Numbered from the stretch's first letter, positions 51,369-64,000 are shown. The stretch: 64,000 nucleotides of DNA from Pseudomonadota bacterium (GCA_023393525.1 JAEWKZ010000040.1:1-64000); one strand, 5' to 3'. Numbers and translations are program-made. The notes: generated by a model from the letters alone, not told the origin.

Positions 51369-52439
51369 ATGCACAAGAAAATACGCATCCTCATCGTGGA
51401 CGACTCGGCCCTGGTCCGTCAGACGCTGACCTCCATCTATTCCTCCGATCCGGAGATCGAGGTCATCGGCGCGGCCGGAGATCCGTTCGCGGCGGCGGAA
51501 ATCATGCGCAGCCAGACTCCGGACGTCCTTTCCCTGGATGTGGAGATGCCGCGCATGGACGGAATCACGTTCCTGAAAAAGATCATGACCCAGCATCCCA
51601 TCCCGACCATCATCTGCTCCACCCTGACCGAAAAAAACGCCGAAACGACCATGAAGGCCCTGGAATACGGGGCCGTGTCCGTCATCCAGAAGCCCAAGGT
51701 GGGGACCAAGCAGTTCATGGAGGAATCGCGGATCATGCTTTGCGACGAGGTCAAGGCCGCGGCCAAGGCCAACGTGCGCAAATACGTCCCCCGGACCCTG
51801 AAGGTCAGCCAGAAGCTCACCGCCGATGCCGTGCTGCCCAGGGCCGCCTCCAACGCCATGATCCAGACCACCGAAAAGGTGGTCGTGGTCGGCGCATCCA
51901 CCGGCGGAACCGAGGCCCTGCTGACCCTCTTGCAGGGCATGCCCGTCGATTGCCCCGGCATCGTCATCGTCCAGCACATGCCGGAAAAATTCACGGCGGC
52001 CTTCGCCCAGCGCCTAAACACCCTGTGCGACATCGTGGTCAAGGAGGCCGCAGACAACGACACCGTGCTGCGCGGCCAGGCCCTCATCGCTCCCGGAAAC
52101 CTGCACATGCTCCTGAAGCGCAGCGGGGCCAGATATTACGTCCAGATCAAGGACGGCCCGCTGGTCTCGCGGCATCGCCCCTCGGTGGACGTGCTTTTCC
52201 GCTCCGCCGCGCGCTATGCGGGCAAGAACGCGGTGGGCGTGATCATGACCGGCATGGGCGACGACGGGGCCAAGGCCATGCTCGAAATGCACGAGGCGGG
52301 AGCCGTGACCGTGGCCCAGGACGAATCGTCCTGCGTGGTCTTCGGGATGCCCGGGGAAGCCATCAAGCTCGGCGGCGTGGACAAGGTGCTGCCCCTGGCC
52401 CAGATCGCGCCCATGGTGCTGCAGCTGTGCCGGTCCTGA
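51369..52439 (+). CDS. cheB: CheB protein-glutamate methylesterase
   Basis: A 356-residue response regulator-methylesterase. The receiver has D57 as the phosphoacceptor (LSLDVEMPRMDG). The catalytic domain has the GASTGG serine (S177), the VQHMPEKFT histidine and the GMGDDGAKAM aspartate. Phosphorylation by CheA activates removal of methyl groups from chemoreceptors. The start follows GGAGT. A convergent single receiver protein lies downstream. Confidence 0.96.
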   Translation: MHKKIRILIVDDSALVRQTLTSIYSSDPEIEVIGAAGDPFAAAEIMRSQTPDVLSLDVEMPRMDGITFLKKIMTQHPIPTIICSTLTEKNAETTMKALEYGAVSVIQKPKVGTKQFMEESRIMLCDEVKAAAKANVRKYVPRTLKVSQKLTADAVLPRAASNAMIQTTEKVVVVGASTGGTEALLTLLQGMPVDCPGIVIVQHMPEKFTAAFAQRLNTLCDIVVKEAADNDTVLRGQALIAPGNLHMLLKRSGARYYVQIKDGPLVSRHRPSVDVLFRSAARYAGKNAVGVIMTGMGDDGAKAMLEMHEAGAVTVAQDESSCVVFGMPGEAIKLGGVDKVLPLAQIAPMVLQLCRS

Positions 52440-52460
52440 CCTCGGATCGGAGCGGGCCGC

Positions 52461-52856
52461 TCAGACCAGGCCGAGTTTGCGCAGCTCCTCGATGACCTTG
52501 CGCCGTTCGATGGGCTTGACCAGATAGGCCGACGCCCCGCCCTGAAAAAAGGACTGGGTCACGTTCTTCACGTCGTCCAGGGCGCTGGTCATGATGACCT
52601 TCACTTCATTCTGCGGCGTCACGCCGCGCTCCCTCTCCTTGTCGCGGATGATCTTCAGGGCCTCGTGCCCGCTCATGTTCGGCATCATGATGTCCAGAAA
52701 CATGACCTCGTAGGGCTCGCCCGCCTCCCAGGCCAGATCGTAGGCCTTGACCGCTTCGAGTCCGTCCACGGCCACGTCGCACTGCCCGTATTCGAGCAGC
52801 AGCTGGTGCATGATCTTGCGGCCGACAAAATCGTCTTCGACTATCAGTATTCGCAT
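52461..52856 (-). CDS. CheY-like single-domain response regulator
   Basis: A 131-residue receiver with no output domain. The acidic pair EDD, the phosphoacceptor D55 (MFLDIMMPNMSG), the TSA threonine site and the conserved KP lysine are intact. It is convergent with cheB and is followed upstream by the hybrid kinases, so it could be their phosphate acceptor. It contains no effector domain of its own. Confidence 0.93.
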   Translation of the reverse strand: MRILIVEDDFVGRKIMHQLLLEYGQCDVAVDGLEAVKAYDLAWEAGEPYEVMFLDIMMPNMSGHEALKIIRDKERERGVTPQNEVKVIMTSALDDVKNVTQSFFQGGASAYLVKPIERRKVIEELRKLGLV

Positions 52857-52980
52857 TCAAACCTCACTGTTTTCCACGCTATTTGGAACCGACGGGGCGG
52901 GTTTCATGTTTTGGGAACCAGTTTCGACTCCGCCCCGGTTTTTCGGGGAACCAGGGCTTTTGTAAAAAACGCGGGCCAGG

Positions 52981-56220
<3,240 letters not shown>

Positions 56221-56257
56221 GGGGCATTTTCCCCGGGCGTTCCGGGGCGGCACAGGT

Positions 56258-59200
56258 TCATCGTTTCTCCGGCGAGCCGATCCGCATCCGGCGCAGCAGG
56301 TTCAGCAACTCCTGCGCGTTGACCGGCTTGGCGATGTAGTCGTTCATTCCGGCGTCCAGGAATTTCTCCCGGTCCCCGCTCATGGCGTAGGCGGTCATGG
56401 CGATGACGGGGATACGGGATTTGTCCCCCAGGGATGCGTCGCCGCGAATCCGGGCCGTGGCCTGGAGGCCGTCCATGACCGGCAGCTGCACGTCCATGAG
56501 GATCAGGTCGAAATCATGTTTCCGCACGAGCGGCAGGACCTCGCTCCCGTCCGAGGCTGTGACGACGTGGTGTCCGCCCTTTTCGAGCACGCGCCGCGCG
56601 GCGAACATGCTCACCGCGTCATCCTCCACCAGGAGAATGCGCAGGCCCACAGGCGCGGACCGGCTTTCCGCTTCGGATTTGGCCGGGGGCAAGGCATCAG
56701 CCGGCACCGCCTCGGCAACGGGCAGGGGCAGGGAGAAACAGATGGCCGTACCCTCTTCGGAGCTGTCCACGCACAGGCAGCCGCCCAGCAATTCCACGAT
56801 GCGCTTGACAATGGCCAGTCCCAGTCCCGCGCCCTGGTGCCTGCGGACATAGGATTCCTCGCCTTGCACGAACGGCGAAAAGATGTCTCTGAGCTGGTGG
56901 TCGGGAATCCCGGGCCCGGAGTCGGTGACGCAAAAGAGAATCCAGGGGGACACGGGCAGCGGTCCGACCTCGACCCTCACGAAACCCGATTGCGTGAACT
57001 TGAGGGAGTTTCCCACCAGGTTGAAAAGCACCTGCCGCAGCCGCGACTCGTCGCCCGTCAGGACGACGGGCAGTCCGGGATCGAGCACGAACTCCAGACG
57101 CAGTTTTTTGGCCTGGGCCGAAAGGGCGAAGAGCCCCTGGGTGGAGGCCGACAATTCACGAATATCGAAAGGCAGGGCCGTGGTTGTCATTTTTCCGGAT
57201 TCGATCCTGGCCAGATCAAGGATGTCCGATAGCAGATCGTTCAACCGTCCGGCCGAGGTGGCGGCCAGTTCGATGAGCTGTTTCTGTTCTTCGGAAAGAT
57301 CCATGGAGTCGAAGACCTGCAGAATGCCCAGGATGCCGTTCAACGGGGTGCGGATTTCATGGCTCATGTTGGCCAGAAATTTCGATTTGGCCACGTTGGC
57401 GGCCTCGGCAGCCTCCTTGGCCTGGCGGAGGGCCCGCTCATGGCGCTTGCGGTCGGAAATGTCCCGGAAAATGCACGCGAACTGCATCGGAGCGGGCCGA
57501 AAGGCGCTGACATGGTAGAATTTGTCCTGGGCGGCCGCGTACTCCTCGAAGAAACTCGGTTCCCCGGTCAGAGCCACCTTTCCGTAAGTGTCGATCCAGA
57601 CCTGCTCGATCCTGGGCAGGATTTCGCGCACGGTGCGCCCCTTTATGCGCGAGCCTTCAAGTCCGGTCAGCCGTTCGAAAGCCCTGTTGACCTCCAGAAA
57701 ACGGTAGTCGATGGGCCGTCCGTCGGCGTCGCACACGATCTCGTGCAGTGCGAACCCGTCCAGCATGTGCTGGAACAGGGTTTGATAGCGCAGTTCGAGA
57801 AGCCTCTTTTCCGTGACATCCTGAAAAGTGCCGAGCACCTTGGACACGCGGCCATTTTTCCAGAACGCCTCCGCGCCTGTGCGGACCTGCATGCGTTTTC
57901 CCGACACCGGGGTGAACGGAAGCTCGAAATCGAACGAAATCCCCAGATTCGCGCAGTTCTCGAAGGATTGCCGAACGAGTTCCCGGTCCTCGGGGTCGTA
58001 GCAGTCCAGGCTCTTTGCGATGTGCTCCGGCGATCCCGGTTCGAAAAGGTCGGAGGTGAAGCCATGCAAGGCGTACATCTCACGCGTCCAGGTCATGGCC
58101 TGCTGCTCCACGTCCCACTCCCACCCGCCCATGCGGCTCAGGCGCTGGCTCAGGTTCAGCAGGGCTTCGCTCTTGGACAGCGCCTCCTGGGCGCGCTTGT
58201 GTTCCAGGATATCCCAGAGCAGGTTGCCAAGCTCGGTCAGCGTGCGCACGTCCTCGGCAGTGTACAAGGCGTCCTTGTTGCCCACCGCCACGATGGCCAC
58301 GATCCGTTCGGCCCGCAAGACCGGCAGCAGCAGGAGCCGGACCAGGTCCGGATGCCCGGCCGGCGTTCTGTTTTGGTGCTTTGTCGCGGCGTAATCGTTG
58401 ATGATCACGGGACGCCGCTGGCGCACGCAATCCGCCCATATTCCGTCATGGGACGGATCACAGGAAAACCTCCTTTCCGGAACCGTGAAGTCGGAGAGCA
58501 GGGTTCTGCTGGACCAGGCCTGCATTTCCAGGACTTTTTGCTCCTCATCCACAAAATGCAAAAAGCTTATGGCGCTCCCGGTGACGGATTCGAATTCGTC
58601 CAGGGCCATGCGCAGCAGGTCCTTCAAGGAATGGCCGATGGCATGCTCGGCAAGCTTCTGTCGGGCGATGAGCAGCTTTTCGCGTCTTTTGCGCTCGGTC
58701 AGATCCACGGCAAAGATGGCGACGGCGGTCACAGTACCGTCCTTCGCCCGCACCGGGGTCAGGCTGTGCCGCATCCAGCGCCCTTCACGCTCGTCCTCGA
58801 AAACCAGGGGGCGGCCATTGTGAAGCAGATCGTCGAGTATGCGCCTGCGCGTCCGGCCGACTTCCTCCGGGACGAAATCATAGAGCGAGCGGCCCAGGCA
58901 CTGCGCCTCCGTCCTGCCCACGCGCTGGGCGAAGGTCTTGTTGACCGTGATGACCCTGCCGTCGGGCTCGATCAGGGCCGCGGACTCTTCGATGGCGTTC
59001 AGCAGCGATGCCAGATTGGCTTCGGATCTGTGCAGGGCCTGGATGGTTTTTATACGCTCCGTGATGTCTATGTTTATCCCCAGAATGCCCAGGATTTGCC
59101 GGTCCATGCGAATCGGAGCGACTATGTCGCGAAAGTTGCGCTTCTCGCCGCCGGGCAGGACGTATTCCTTTTCGCCCTCAAGGGTCGCTCCGGCATAGAC

Positions 59201-59539
59201 ATGCTCGTTGACCGCCTTCCATGTCTTGCGGATGTCCTCGGAAACGTCGGCCTCGTCCACTTTGGTGGTGGAGAGATCCCCCCACAGGCGCACGGAGGTG
59301 TCGCTCTGGATGATGATGTTTTCCTCGAGATCCCGCGCCCAGAAATCAAAAGGCAGATTGCGCAGCATGGCCTGCATGAGCGCGTCCTGTCTGGCCAGGG
59401 CCGCTTCCGCCTGGCTGGACGCCGACGAAGCGGCCTCAAGTTCACGCACCCGCTCCCGCAGCCTCAATACCTCACGCCGCGGATCCTCGGTTTTCCGATC
59501 CGGATGGACCATCTTTGAGTCGTGTTCATGCGTAGGCAT
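56258..59539 (-). CDS. Hybrid histidine kinase with PAS and GAF domains
   Basis: A 1093-residue sensor. An N-terminal coiled-coil (about 15-55) leads to two PAS units (about 55-290), a GAF domain (about 300-450), two more PAS units (about 460-700), HisKA with H727, HATPase and a receiver with D1016. No membrane segments are evident, so it senses cytoplasmic signals. The start follows GAGG seven bases before the ATG. It leads the transcript with the PocR kinase. Confidence 0.9.
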   Translation of the reverse strand: MPTHEHDSKMVHPDRKTEDPRREVLRLRERVRELEAASSASSQAEAALARQDALMQAMLRNLPFDFWARDLEENIIIQSDTSVRLWGDLSTTKVDEADVSEDIRKTWKAVNEHVYAGATLEGEKEYVLPGGEKRNFRDIVAPIRMDRQILGILGINIDITERIKTIQALHRSEANLASLLNAIEESAALIEPDGRVITVNKTFAQRVGRTEAQCLGRSLYDFVPEEVGRTRRRILDDLLHNGRPLVFEDEREGRWMRHSLTPVRAKDGTVTAVAIFAVDLTERKRREKLLIARQKLAEHAIGHSLKDLLRMALDEFESVTGSAISFLHFVDEEQKVLEMQAWSSRTLLSDFTVPERRFSCDPSHDGIWADCVRQRRPVIINDYAATKHQNRTPAGHPDLVRLLLLPVLRAERIVAIVAVGNKDALYTAEDVRTLTELGNLLWDILEHKRAQEALSKSEALLNLSQRLSRMGGWEWDVEQQAMTWTREMYALHGFTSDLFEPGSPEHIAKSLDCYDPEDRELVRQSFENCANLGISFDFELPFTPVSGKRMQVRTGAEAFWKNGRVSKVLGTFQDVTEKRLLELRYQTLFQHMLDGFALHEIVCDADGRPIDYRFLEVNRAFERLTGLEGSRIKGRTVREILPRIEQVWIDTYGKVALTGEPSFFEEYAAAQDKFYHVSAFRPAPMQFACIFRDISDRKRHERALRQAKEAAEAANVAKSKFLANMSHEIRTPLNGILGILQVFDSMDLSEEQKQLIELAATSAGRLNDLLSDILDLARIESGKMTTTALPFDIRELSASTQGLFALSAQAKKLRLEFVLDPGLPVVLTGDESRLRQVLFNLVGNSLKFTQSGFVRVEVGPLPVSPWILFCVTDSGPGIPDHQLRDIFSPFVQGEESYVRRHQGAGLGLAIVKRIVELLGGCLCVDSSEEGTAICFSLPLPVAEAVPADALPPAKSEAESRSAPVGLRILLVEDDAVSMFAARRVLEKGGHHVVTASDGSEVLPLVRKHDFDLILMDVQLPVMDGLQATARIRGDASLGDKSRIPVIAMTAYAMSGDREKFLDAGMNDYIAKPVNAQELLNLLRRMRIGSPEKR

Positions 59540-59988
59540 CTGGCATCCTCAAGGAGAAAATTCAGGGAGCAAAACGCGTTTTGCCCCCGCTATGGCGACA
59601 GCATAAGCGGCAAAAGGCGTTTTCACAATTCCCGGACTTGCGTCGTTTTTTCATGACGGACGCCCCAGGGCTGGAATCGGAAGAACGACAGTCTTGGTAA
59701 GAACACAACCTCAACGCCAAAAGCAAGGAGGATTTCAAAAAGTCCGGATGCTTTCGCGGGTCCGACCCGGAAAGCACATATCCGCGTCGCGCTCCTGCGG
59801 CATTTTGACGGCATCTGCCGGCGAGTATGAGATAGCCGGCATTTCGCGGTCAACGTGTTTTTTTCCGGATACTTGATAGCCAGAGGCCTACACGAGTAGC
59901 CACACCAGAACGCACGGCGGCCAAAACAACTCCCCCTTTGGATAAAAAACACTTGCTCCGGAAAAACCGGCTACTTTATTGTAGACAC
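59540..59988. other. Intergenic region with stacked palindromes
   Basis: This 449-base gap between divergent genes has no convincing gene. It holds GCAAAACG-CGTTTTGC (59569-59584), a perfect 16-base palindrome; next to it CCGCT..ATG with CAT..AGCGG (about 59587-59610) and a further GGCAAAAGGCG copy. A GCTTTC-CGGGT/ACCCG-GAAAGC hairpin lies at 59750-59775. The motifs may be operators for the kinase operon or the HTH-PAS gene. Confidence 0.6.
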
Positions 59989-61563
59989 ATGAGCGCACTA
60001 GGAAGCTATCTCAGCGAGCGCAGAAAAGCTCTTGCCGCCACGCATTCGGGGTATTCGATCCGCAGCGTGGCCAAGCGCATCGGCATTCATCATTCCTATC
60101 TGAGCAAGCTCGAACGCGGTGAAAACGCACCGCTCACCGAAGAGCGCATCCACGCCCTGGCCAGGCTCCTGGGCGAGGACCCGGAGCTGCTCATGGCCCT
60201 GTCCGGCAAGCTGTCCGAACGCATCAGCGCGCTCATCCGCCAGCAGCCGCAAGTTTTTCTGAACTCCGTGGCGGCCCTGGAAAATCAGGGCGAGAACCCC
60301 ACGCCCTCCTTTGATCTGCGTCAGGACCAGCGCAAGAACGAACTCGAAGAATTGACCCGCCTGCTGCGGGACGAAATCCGGGAACGCCAGATCCTCGAAG
60401 CCCAGCTGCGCGAGCAGCAACGGGTGCAGCGCACCATCCTGGAAAATCTTCAGGACGTGTCGGTGACCCTGCTCGATTCCCAGCTTCACATCCTGTGGTC
60501 GAATGTTCCGGTCACCGAGAGTCCAGCCAGCATTCTGAATCAGCAGGGCCTGCACCACGGTTCGACGGATGCCGACCAGCCCGAGGCAGGCGCGTTCGCC
60601 ACCGTCTGGAAGGCCCTGAAGACCCGCGCGGTACAAAACGGGACCTACCGTTCTCCCGACGGCAAGCATTGGCTGCTGCGCAGCGCACCGGTGCTCGACA
60701 GCCGGGAGGCCGTGACCCAGATCGTGCACATGCGGTTCGAGGTCACGGAGCTCATGCAGGCCAAACAGGCCCTGGAAGACAGCGAGGAGCGCTGGAAATT
60801 CGCCCTCGAAGGGGCGCGGGAAGCGGTCTGGGACTGCGACGTGCCTTCGGGCAGGCTGCAATTCTCGCCCATGTGGCACACCATGCTCGGCTTCGCGGAA
60901 GGCGAACTGAAGCCGACCGTCGCGCAATGGGAGGCCCTGGTGCATCCGGATGACCGCACGGTCGCCTTGAACATGCTCTCGGCGCATTTCAGAGGGGAAA
61001 CGGACTTCTATGACATTGAATATCGTCTGCGCTGCCGCGATGGATCCTTCAAGTGGATCCATTCCCGGGGCAAGCTCATGGAAAGAACCGTCGACGGCGA
61101 GCCGGTGCGCATGATCGGCACGCACTACGACATGAGCCGGCGCAAGGCGGCCGAAGAAATGATTCTGGCCAACGAAGCGTTTCTGGAAAACCTGCTCGGC
61201 AGCATCGAGGAAGGGATCAGCGTGCTCTCGCCGGACATGACCGTGCGCTATGCCAACCAGACCATGACGCGGTGGTATGCCGAAGAAATGCCGGTCGTGG
61301 GCAGCAAATGCCATCAGGCGTTCCATCGCCTGAGCGAATGCTGCTCGCGCTGCCCTGCGGTCAGGACGCTGCGCACTGGTCGCACCGAATTCGAAATCCT
61401 TGAGATCACCTCCTCCACCGCGACCCGCGTGTTCGAATTCAGCGCCTACCCGATCAGGGACACGTTCAGCGGCGCGCTGACCGGGGTCATCGTCTTCGTG
61501 CGCGACATGTCCTCCAAGCAACGCATCCGGCAGGCGCTGGGCTGCGCAGGCAACCTGCCGTGA
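59989..61563 (+). CDS. HTH (XRE)-PAS multidomain regulator
   Basis: A 524-residue protein. Residues about 8-65 form an XRE/Cro-type helix-turn-helix (SVAKRIGIHHSYLSKLERGENAPL). About three PAS domains follow (about 150-260, 260-390, 400-515), joined by charged linkers. One PAS contains a cysteine cluster (CHQAFHRLSECCSRCP), a pattern seen in redox or metal-sensing PAS domains. There is no kinase part, so it probably couples a signal directly to DNA binding. The ATG lacks a good ribosome site. It is divergent from the hybrid kinases. Confidence 0.8.
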   Translation: MSALGSYLSERRKALAATHSGYSIRSVAKRIGIHHSYLSKLERGENAPLTEERIHALARLLGEDPELLMALSGKLSERISALIRQQPQVFLNSVAALENQGENPTPSFDLRQDQRKNELEELTRLLRDEIRERQILEAQLREQQRVQRTILENLQDVSVTLLDSQLHILWSNVPVTESPASILNQQGLHHGSTDADQPEAGAFATVWKALKTRAVQNGTYRSPDGKHWLLRSAPVLDSREAVTQIVHMRFEVTELMQAKQALEDSEERWKFALEGAREAVWDCDVPSGRLQFSPMWHTMLGFAEGELKPTVAQWEALVHPDDRTVALNMLSAHFRGETDFYDIEYRLRCRDGSFKWIHSRGKLMERTVDGEPVRMIGTHYDMSRRKAAEEMILANEAFLENLLGSIEEGISVLSPDMTVRYANQTMTRWYAEEMPVVGSKCHQAFHRLSECCSRCPAVRTLRTGRTEFEILEITSSTATRVFEFSAYPIRDTFSGALTGVIVFVRDMSSKQRIRQALGCAGNLP

Positions 61564-61768
61564 CATGCATTTTTCGGGGATGCGATGAGTGGGCTGCCGC
61601 GTGGCCGAAATTGGCGGATGGGGGGCCGGTTCATTTTTTTCTGGATTTTGATTCATGAACCCGTGTAGGAAAAAAAACGGCCTCTTTGGTCGTTCAGGCC
61701 TCACCGAGCGGAACGTGGCGCAAAACCGTGAAGCGGAATCATCCGTGTTTCACCAACAGGAGGGAGGA

Positions 61769-63799
61769 ATGAAAAACATAAAGTTAGGGATCAAGATCGG
61801 CGGCGGTTTCGGTATTTTGATTCTCATCGCCTGCGCTCTGGGTGGCTTGGCCGTATTCAACATGAAAGCCGTGGAAAAGGATTCGACCCGGCTTGCCCAC
61901 GAGTACGTGCCTGAAGTCGGAATGGCCAATGAACTGGAACGCAACTCGCTCCTGACCATGTACGCCTGGCGAGGCTACGCGTTCACCGAGGCGGATTCGT
62001 TTCTGCAGCAGGGGCGGGCCATGCTGGATGAAACCCGCAAATCCCTTGATATCGCGGCTAAACATGCCGAAAAATATACGGATCTGGTAAAGCTTCGGGA
62101 AAATGTGGACGTGGCAAAGGCCGAGGTTGCGTCGTACGCGGCGCTGAGCGATCAGACCGTAGCCACGATCGCGGCCATGAACGTCGATCGCGCCGCTCTG
62201 GACAAGTCGGCGGCCACCTTCATGGAAAATTGCAATCTTTTTCTCGAAAGCCTGAACGCGAATCTGCGTCGGGAAATCACCGAGGGAGCCGAATCCTACA
62301 AGGTTCTGGAACGCGCGGAAAAAATTTCCTGGATCAACACCGTCATCGGCCTTGGTAACGACACGCGCATCAAGGTCTGGAGAGCCCAGGCCGAAAGAAA
62401 TCCCAAACTGATCGACTCCGCCCTCGAAAATTTTCCCAAGATGGACGAAATTTTTGAAAAACTGTCTCCGCTCGTCCGGCTGGAAGAAAACATCAAACAG
62501 GTTGCCGCCACCCGCAAGAGCGGCGCCGATTACCGTGCCGCCATGCTCAACCTCAAGGCGAACTGGGAGACGCTGGACGGTATCAATGCCCAGCGGACCA
62601 AAGTCGGCGAACAGGTACTCGTTTCCGCCCAGAACACCGCCGAAGCTGGGCTCGAAGGGACCCAAAAGATCGCCGACGAGGCGGTCGTCAATCTGAGCTC
62701 GGCCTCCACGGTCATGATCGGGGGATTGAGCGTTGGCGTCATCATCGGCATCTTCACCGCCATTTTCCTGACCACGGGCATCACCGGTCCGGTCCGCAAG
62801 GGAGTGGAATTCGCCCGCAAGCTGTCCCAGGGCGATCTGACCGCCAATCTGGATGTGGACCAGAAGGACGAAGTCGGCATCCTGGCCCAGGCCCTGCGCG
62901 ACATGGTCGCCAAGCTGCGCGAGATCGTGAGCGAGGTGCAGTCCGCGTCCGACAACGTGGCCTCGGGTTCCGAGGAACTGAGCGCCTCCGCCGAGCAGCT
63001 TTCCCAGGGCGCCACCGAGCAGGCGGCTTCCGTTGAGGAAGTGTCGTCGAGCATGGAGCAGATGGGTTCCAACATCCGCCAGAACGCCGACAACGCCTCC
63101 CAGACCGAGAAGATCGCCCTCAAGGCCGCCCAGGACGCCGAGGCCGGCGGCCAGGCCGTGGTCCAGGCCGTGGGCGCGATGAAGAACATCGCCGAAAAGA
63201 TCTCCATCGTCGAGGAGATCGCCCGCCAGACCAACCTCCTGGCTTTGAACGCCGCCATCGAGGCCGCGCGCGCCGGGGAGCACGGCAAGGGCTTCGCCGT
63301 GGTCGCGGCCGAAGTCAGGAAGCTGGCCGAACGCAGCGGCACGGCGGCCGCCGAGATCAGCGAACTGTCCTCCTCCACCGTCAGCGTGGCCGACCAGGCC
63401 GGTCAGATGCTGACCAAGCTGGTCCCGGATATCCAGCGCACGGCGGAACTGGTGCAGGAGATCTCCGCCGCGTCGAGCGAGCAGAACGCCGGAGCCGAGC
63501 AGATCAACAAGGCCCTGCAGCAGCTTGACCAGGTCATTCAGCAGAACGCCTCGGCCTCCGAGGAAATGGCCTCCACCTCCGAGGAACTGTCCAGCCAGGC
63601 CGAACAGCTGCAATCCTCCATCTCCTTCTTCCATCTGGGCGCGACGGCGGCGCGCGTGACCCGTCAGACGGCTCATCGCGGACGGACGCAGCCTGCCCGC
63701 CAGGCCGCGCCCAAGGCCCTCGCCCCCAAGGGGGGCGGCGGCGGATTGGCGCTGGACATGGACCGCGATGACGAGGATGATGAATTCGAACGCTTTTAA
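61769..63799 (+). CDS. Methyl-accepting chemotaxis protein
   Basis: A 676-residue chemoreceptor. A membrane helix near residue 10-30 and a second near 310-335 bracket a periplasmic four-helix-bundle-like domain. HAMP follows, then a long MA signalling domain with the hairpin tip EEIARQTNLLALNAAIEAARAGEHG (about 490-515). A Gly/Pro/Ala-rich linker leads to the C-terminal EFERF. The last motif fits the x-aromatic-x-x-aromatic tether recognised by CheR/CheB in other receptors. An AGGGAGG ribosome site precedes the ATG; the longer open frame is less supported. cheW follows after 20 bases. Confidence 0.93.
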   Translation: MKNIKLGIKIGGGFGILILIACALGGLAVFNMKAVEKDSTRLAHEYVPEVGMANELERNSLLTMYAWRGYAFTEADSFLQQGRAMLDETRKSLDIAAKHAEKYTDLVKLRENVDVAKAEVASYAALSDQTVATIAAMNVDRAALDKSAATFMENCNLFLESLNANLRREITEGAESYKVLERAEKISWINTVIGLGNDTRIKVWRAQAERNPKLIDSALENFPKMDEIFEKLSPLVRLEENIKQVAATRKSGADYRAAMLNLKANWETLDGINAQRTKVGEQVLVSAQNTAEAGLEGTQKIADEAVVNLSSASTVMIGGLSVGVIIGIFTAIFLTTGITGPVRKGVEFARKLSQGDLTANLDVDQKDEVGILAQALRDMVAKLREIVSEVQSASDNVASGSEELSASAEQLSQGATEQAASVEEVSSSMEQMGSNIRQNADNASQTEKIALKAAQDAEAGGQAVVQAVGAMKNIAEKISIVEEIARQTNLLALNAAIEAARAGEHGKGFAVVAAEVRKLAERSGTAAAEISELSSSTVSVADQAGQMLTKLVPDIQRTAELVQEISAASSEQNAGAEQINKALQQLDQVIQQNASASEEMASTSEELSSQAEQLQSSISFFHLGATAARVTRQTAHRGRTQPARQAAPKALAPKGGGGGLALDMDRDDEDDEFERF

Positions 63800-63819
63800 C
63801 CAAAGGTCGAGGTGACGTG

Positions 63820-64000
63820 ATGAGTGACAACACTACCCTGCAATACCTGACCTTCGGACTTGGCGAGGAGGTCTTTGCCCTGGAGACGGGCTCCGTGCGC
63901 GAGGTCATCGAACTCGTGCCCGTGACCCGCATTCCCAAGACGCCGCCCTTCATGCGCGGGGTCATCAATCTGCGCGGCCACGCCGTGCCGGTGGTTGATC
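63820..64000 (+). CDS. cheW: CheW chemotaxis coupling protein (partial)
   Basis: The first 60 residues of a CheW-like protein run off the window edge. LTFGLGEEVFALE, VREVIELVPVTRIPKTPPFMRGVINLRG are typical of CheW, which links chemoreceptors to CheA. The start follows GAGGTGA. It lies 20 bases after the receptor gene, so they share a transcript. Confidence 0.93.
   Translation, partial: MSDNTTLQYLTFGLGEEVFALETGSVREVIELVPVTRIPKTPPFMRGVINLRGHAVPVVD

Noticed and set aside
59748..59876. Small plus-strand frame after an AAGGAGG word
   Set aside because: The spacing to ATG is about 15 bases, the peptide has no recognisable pattern and it contains the hairpin at 59750-59775.
59540..59988. Possible riboswitch upstream of the HTH-PAS gene
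   Set aside because: No match to a riboswitch consensus that I can recognise; hairpins are better explained as operators or repeats.
61564..61768. Sigma54 or sigma28 promoter before the chemoreceptor gene
   Set aside because: The TGGCGC word near 61716 lacks a proper -12 element and no GCCGATAA-type box was found.

Overview
The window reads as a piece of a GC-rich chromosome from a Desulfovibrionota-type anaerobe, most like Desulfovibrio or Desulfomicrobium. This rests on the gene complement: an archaeal/deltaproteobacterial-style TtuA/TtuB pair, a DHH-CBS-tRNA nucleotidyltransferase fusion, heterodisulfide-reductase-like subunits, and many PAS/hybrid sensor kinases. No sulfate-reduction gene lies in the window, so the assignment is an inference. 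No rRNA, tRNA or CRISPR array was seen.

Layout. 1-158 is the 3' end of a group II intron. 175-5164 (minus strand) holds ttuA/ttuB, a three-domain LplT-PlsC-acyl-activating fusion with a decayed AMP-binding domain, and its TetR regulator. 5189-11494 is an acetate module: acsA, divergent from a Pat-type acetyltransferase that is followed by gltA. 11505-14153 has an EamA exporter and a metal-sensing ArsR with a Cys-rich permease. 14168-27623 (minus) is housekeeping: lysA, a lipoprotein, mutS, a LapB-like TPR protein, a sugar epimerase, lapA, a HIT protein, a polar amino-acid ABC transporter, the DHH-CBS-nucleotidyltransferase and a Xer recombinase. 27686-29975 (plus) has folK, a small metal-site protein, a transaldolase and an unknown exported protein. 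30076-35693 has a degenerate REC/HD-GYP protein, topB, a zinc-ribbon ParA with an RHH partner, a PilZ protein and rlmH.

35808-49829 is a compact glycerol island. A glycerol ABC importer (glpSTPQ, a DUF2160 protein, glpV) runs leftward. The DeoR-type repressor glpR sits in the middle with a GlpR-like palindrome in its leader. glpA, glpB, a membrane b/c-heme and iron-sulfur protein, an HdrB-like protein and glpK run rightward. Together they predict glycerol import, phosphorylation and oxidation of glycerol-3-phosphate, with electrons entering a transmembrane module that carries a c-type heme site on the periplasmic side. This redox module is the most interesting system in the window.

49977-64000 is a signalling region: cheD, a short cheR, cheB, a CheY-like regulator, two very large hybrid histidine kinases (one with a PocR sensor domain), an HTH-PAS regulator, a chemoreceptor ending in a CheR-tether-like pentapeptide, and the start of cheW.
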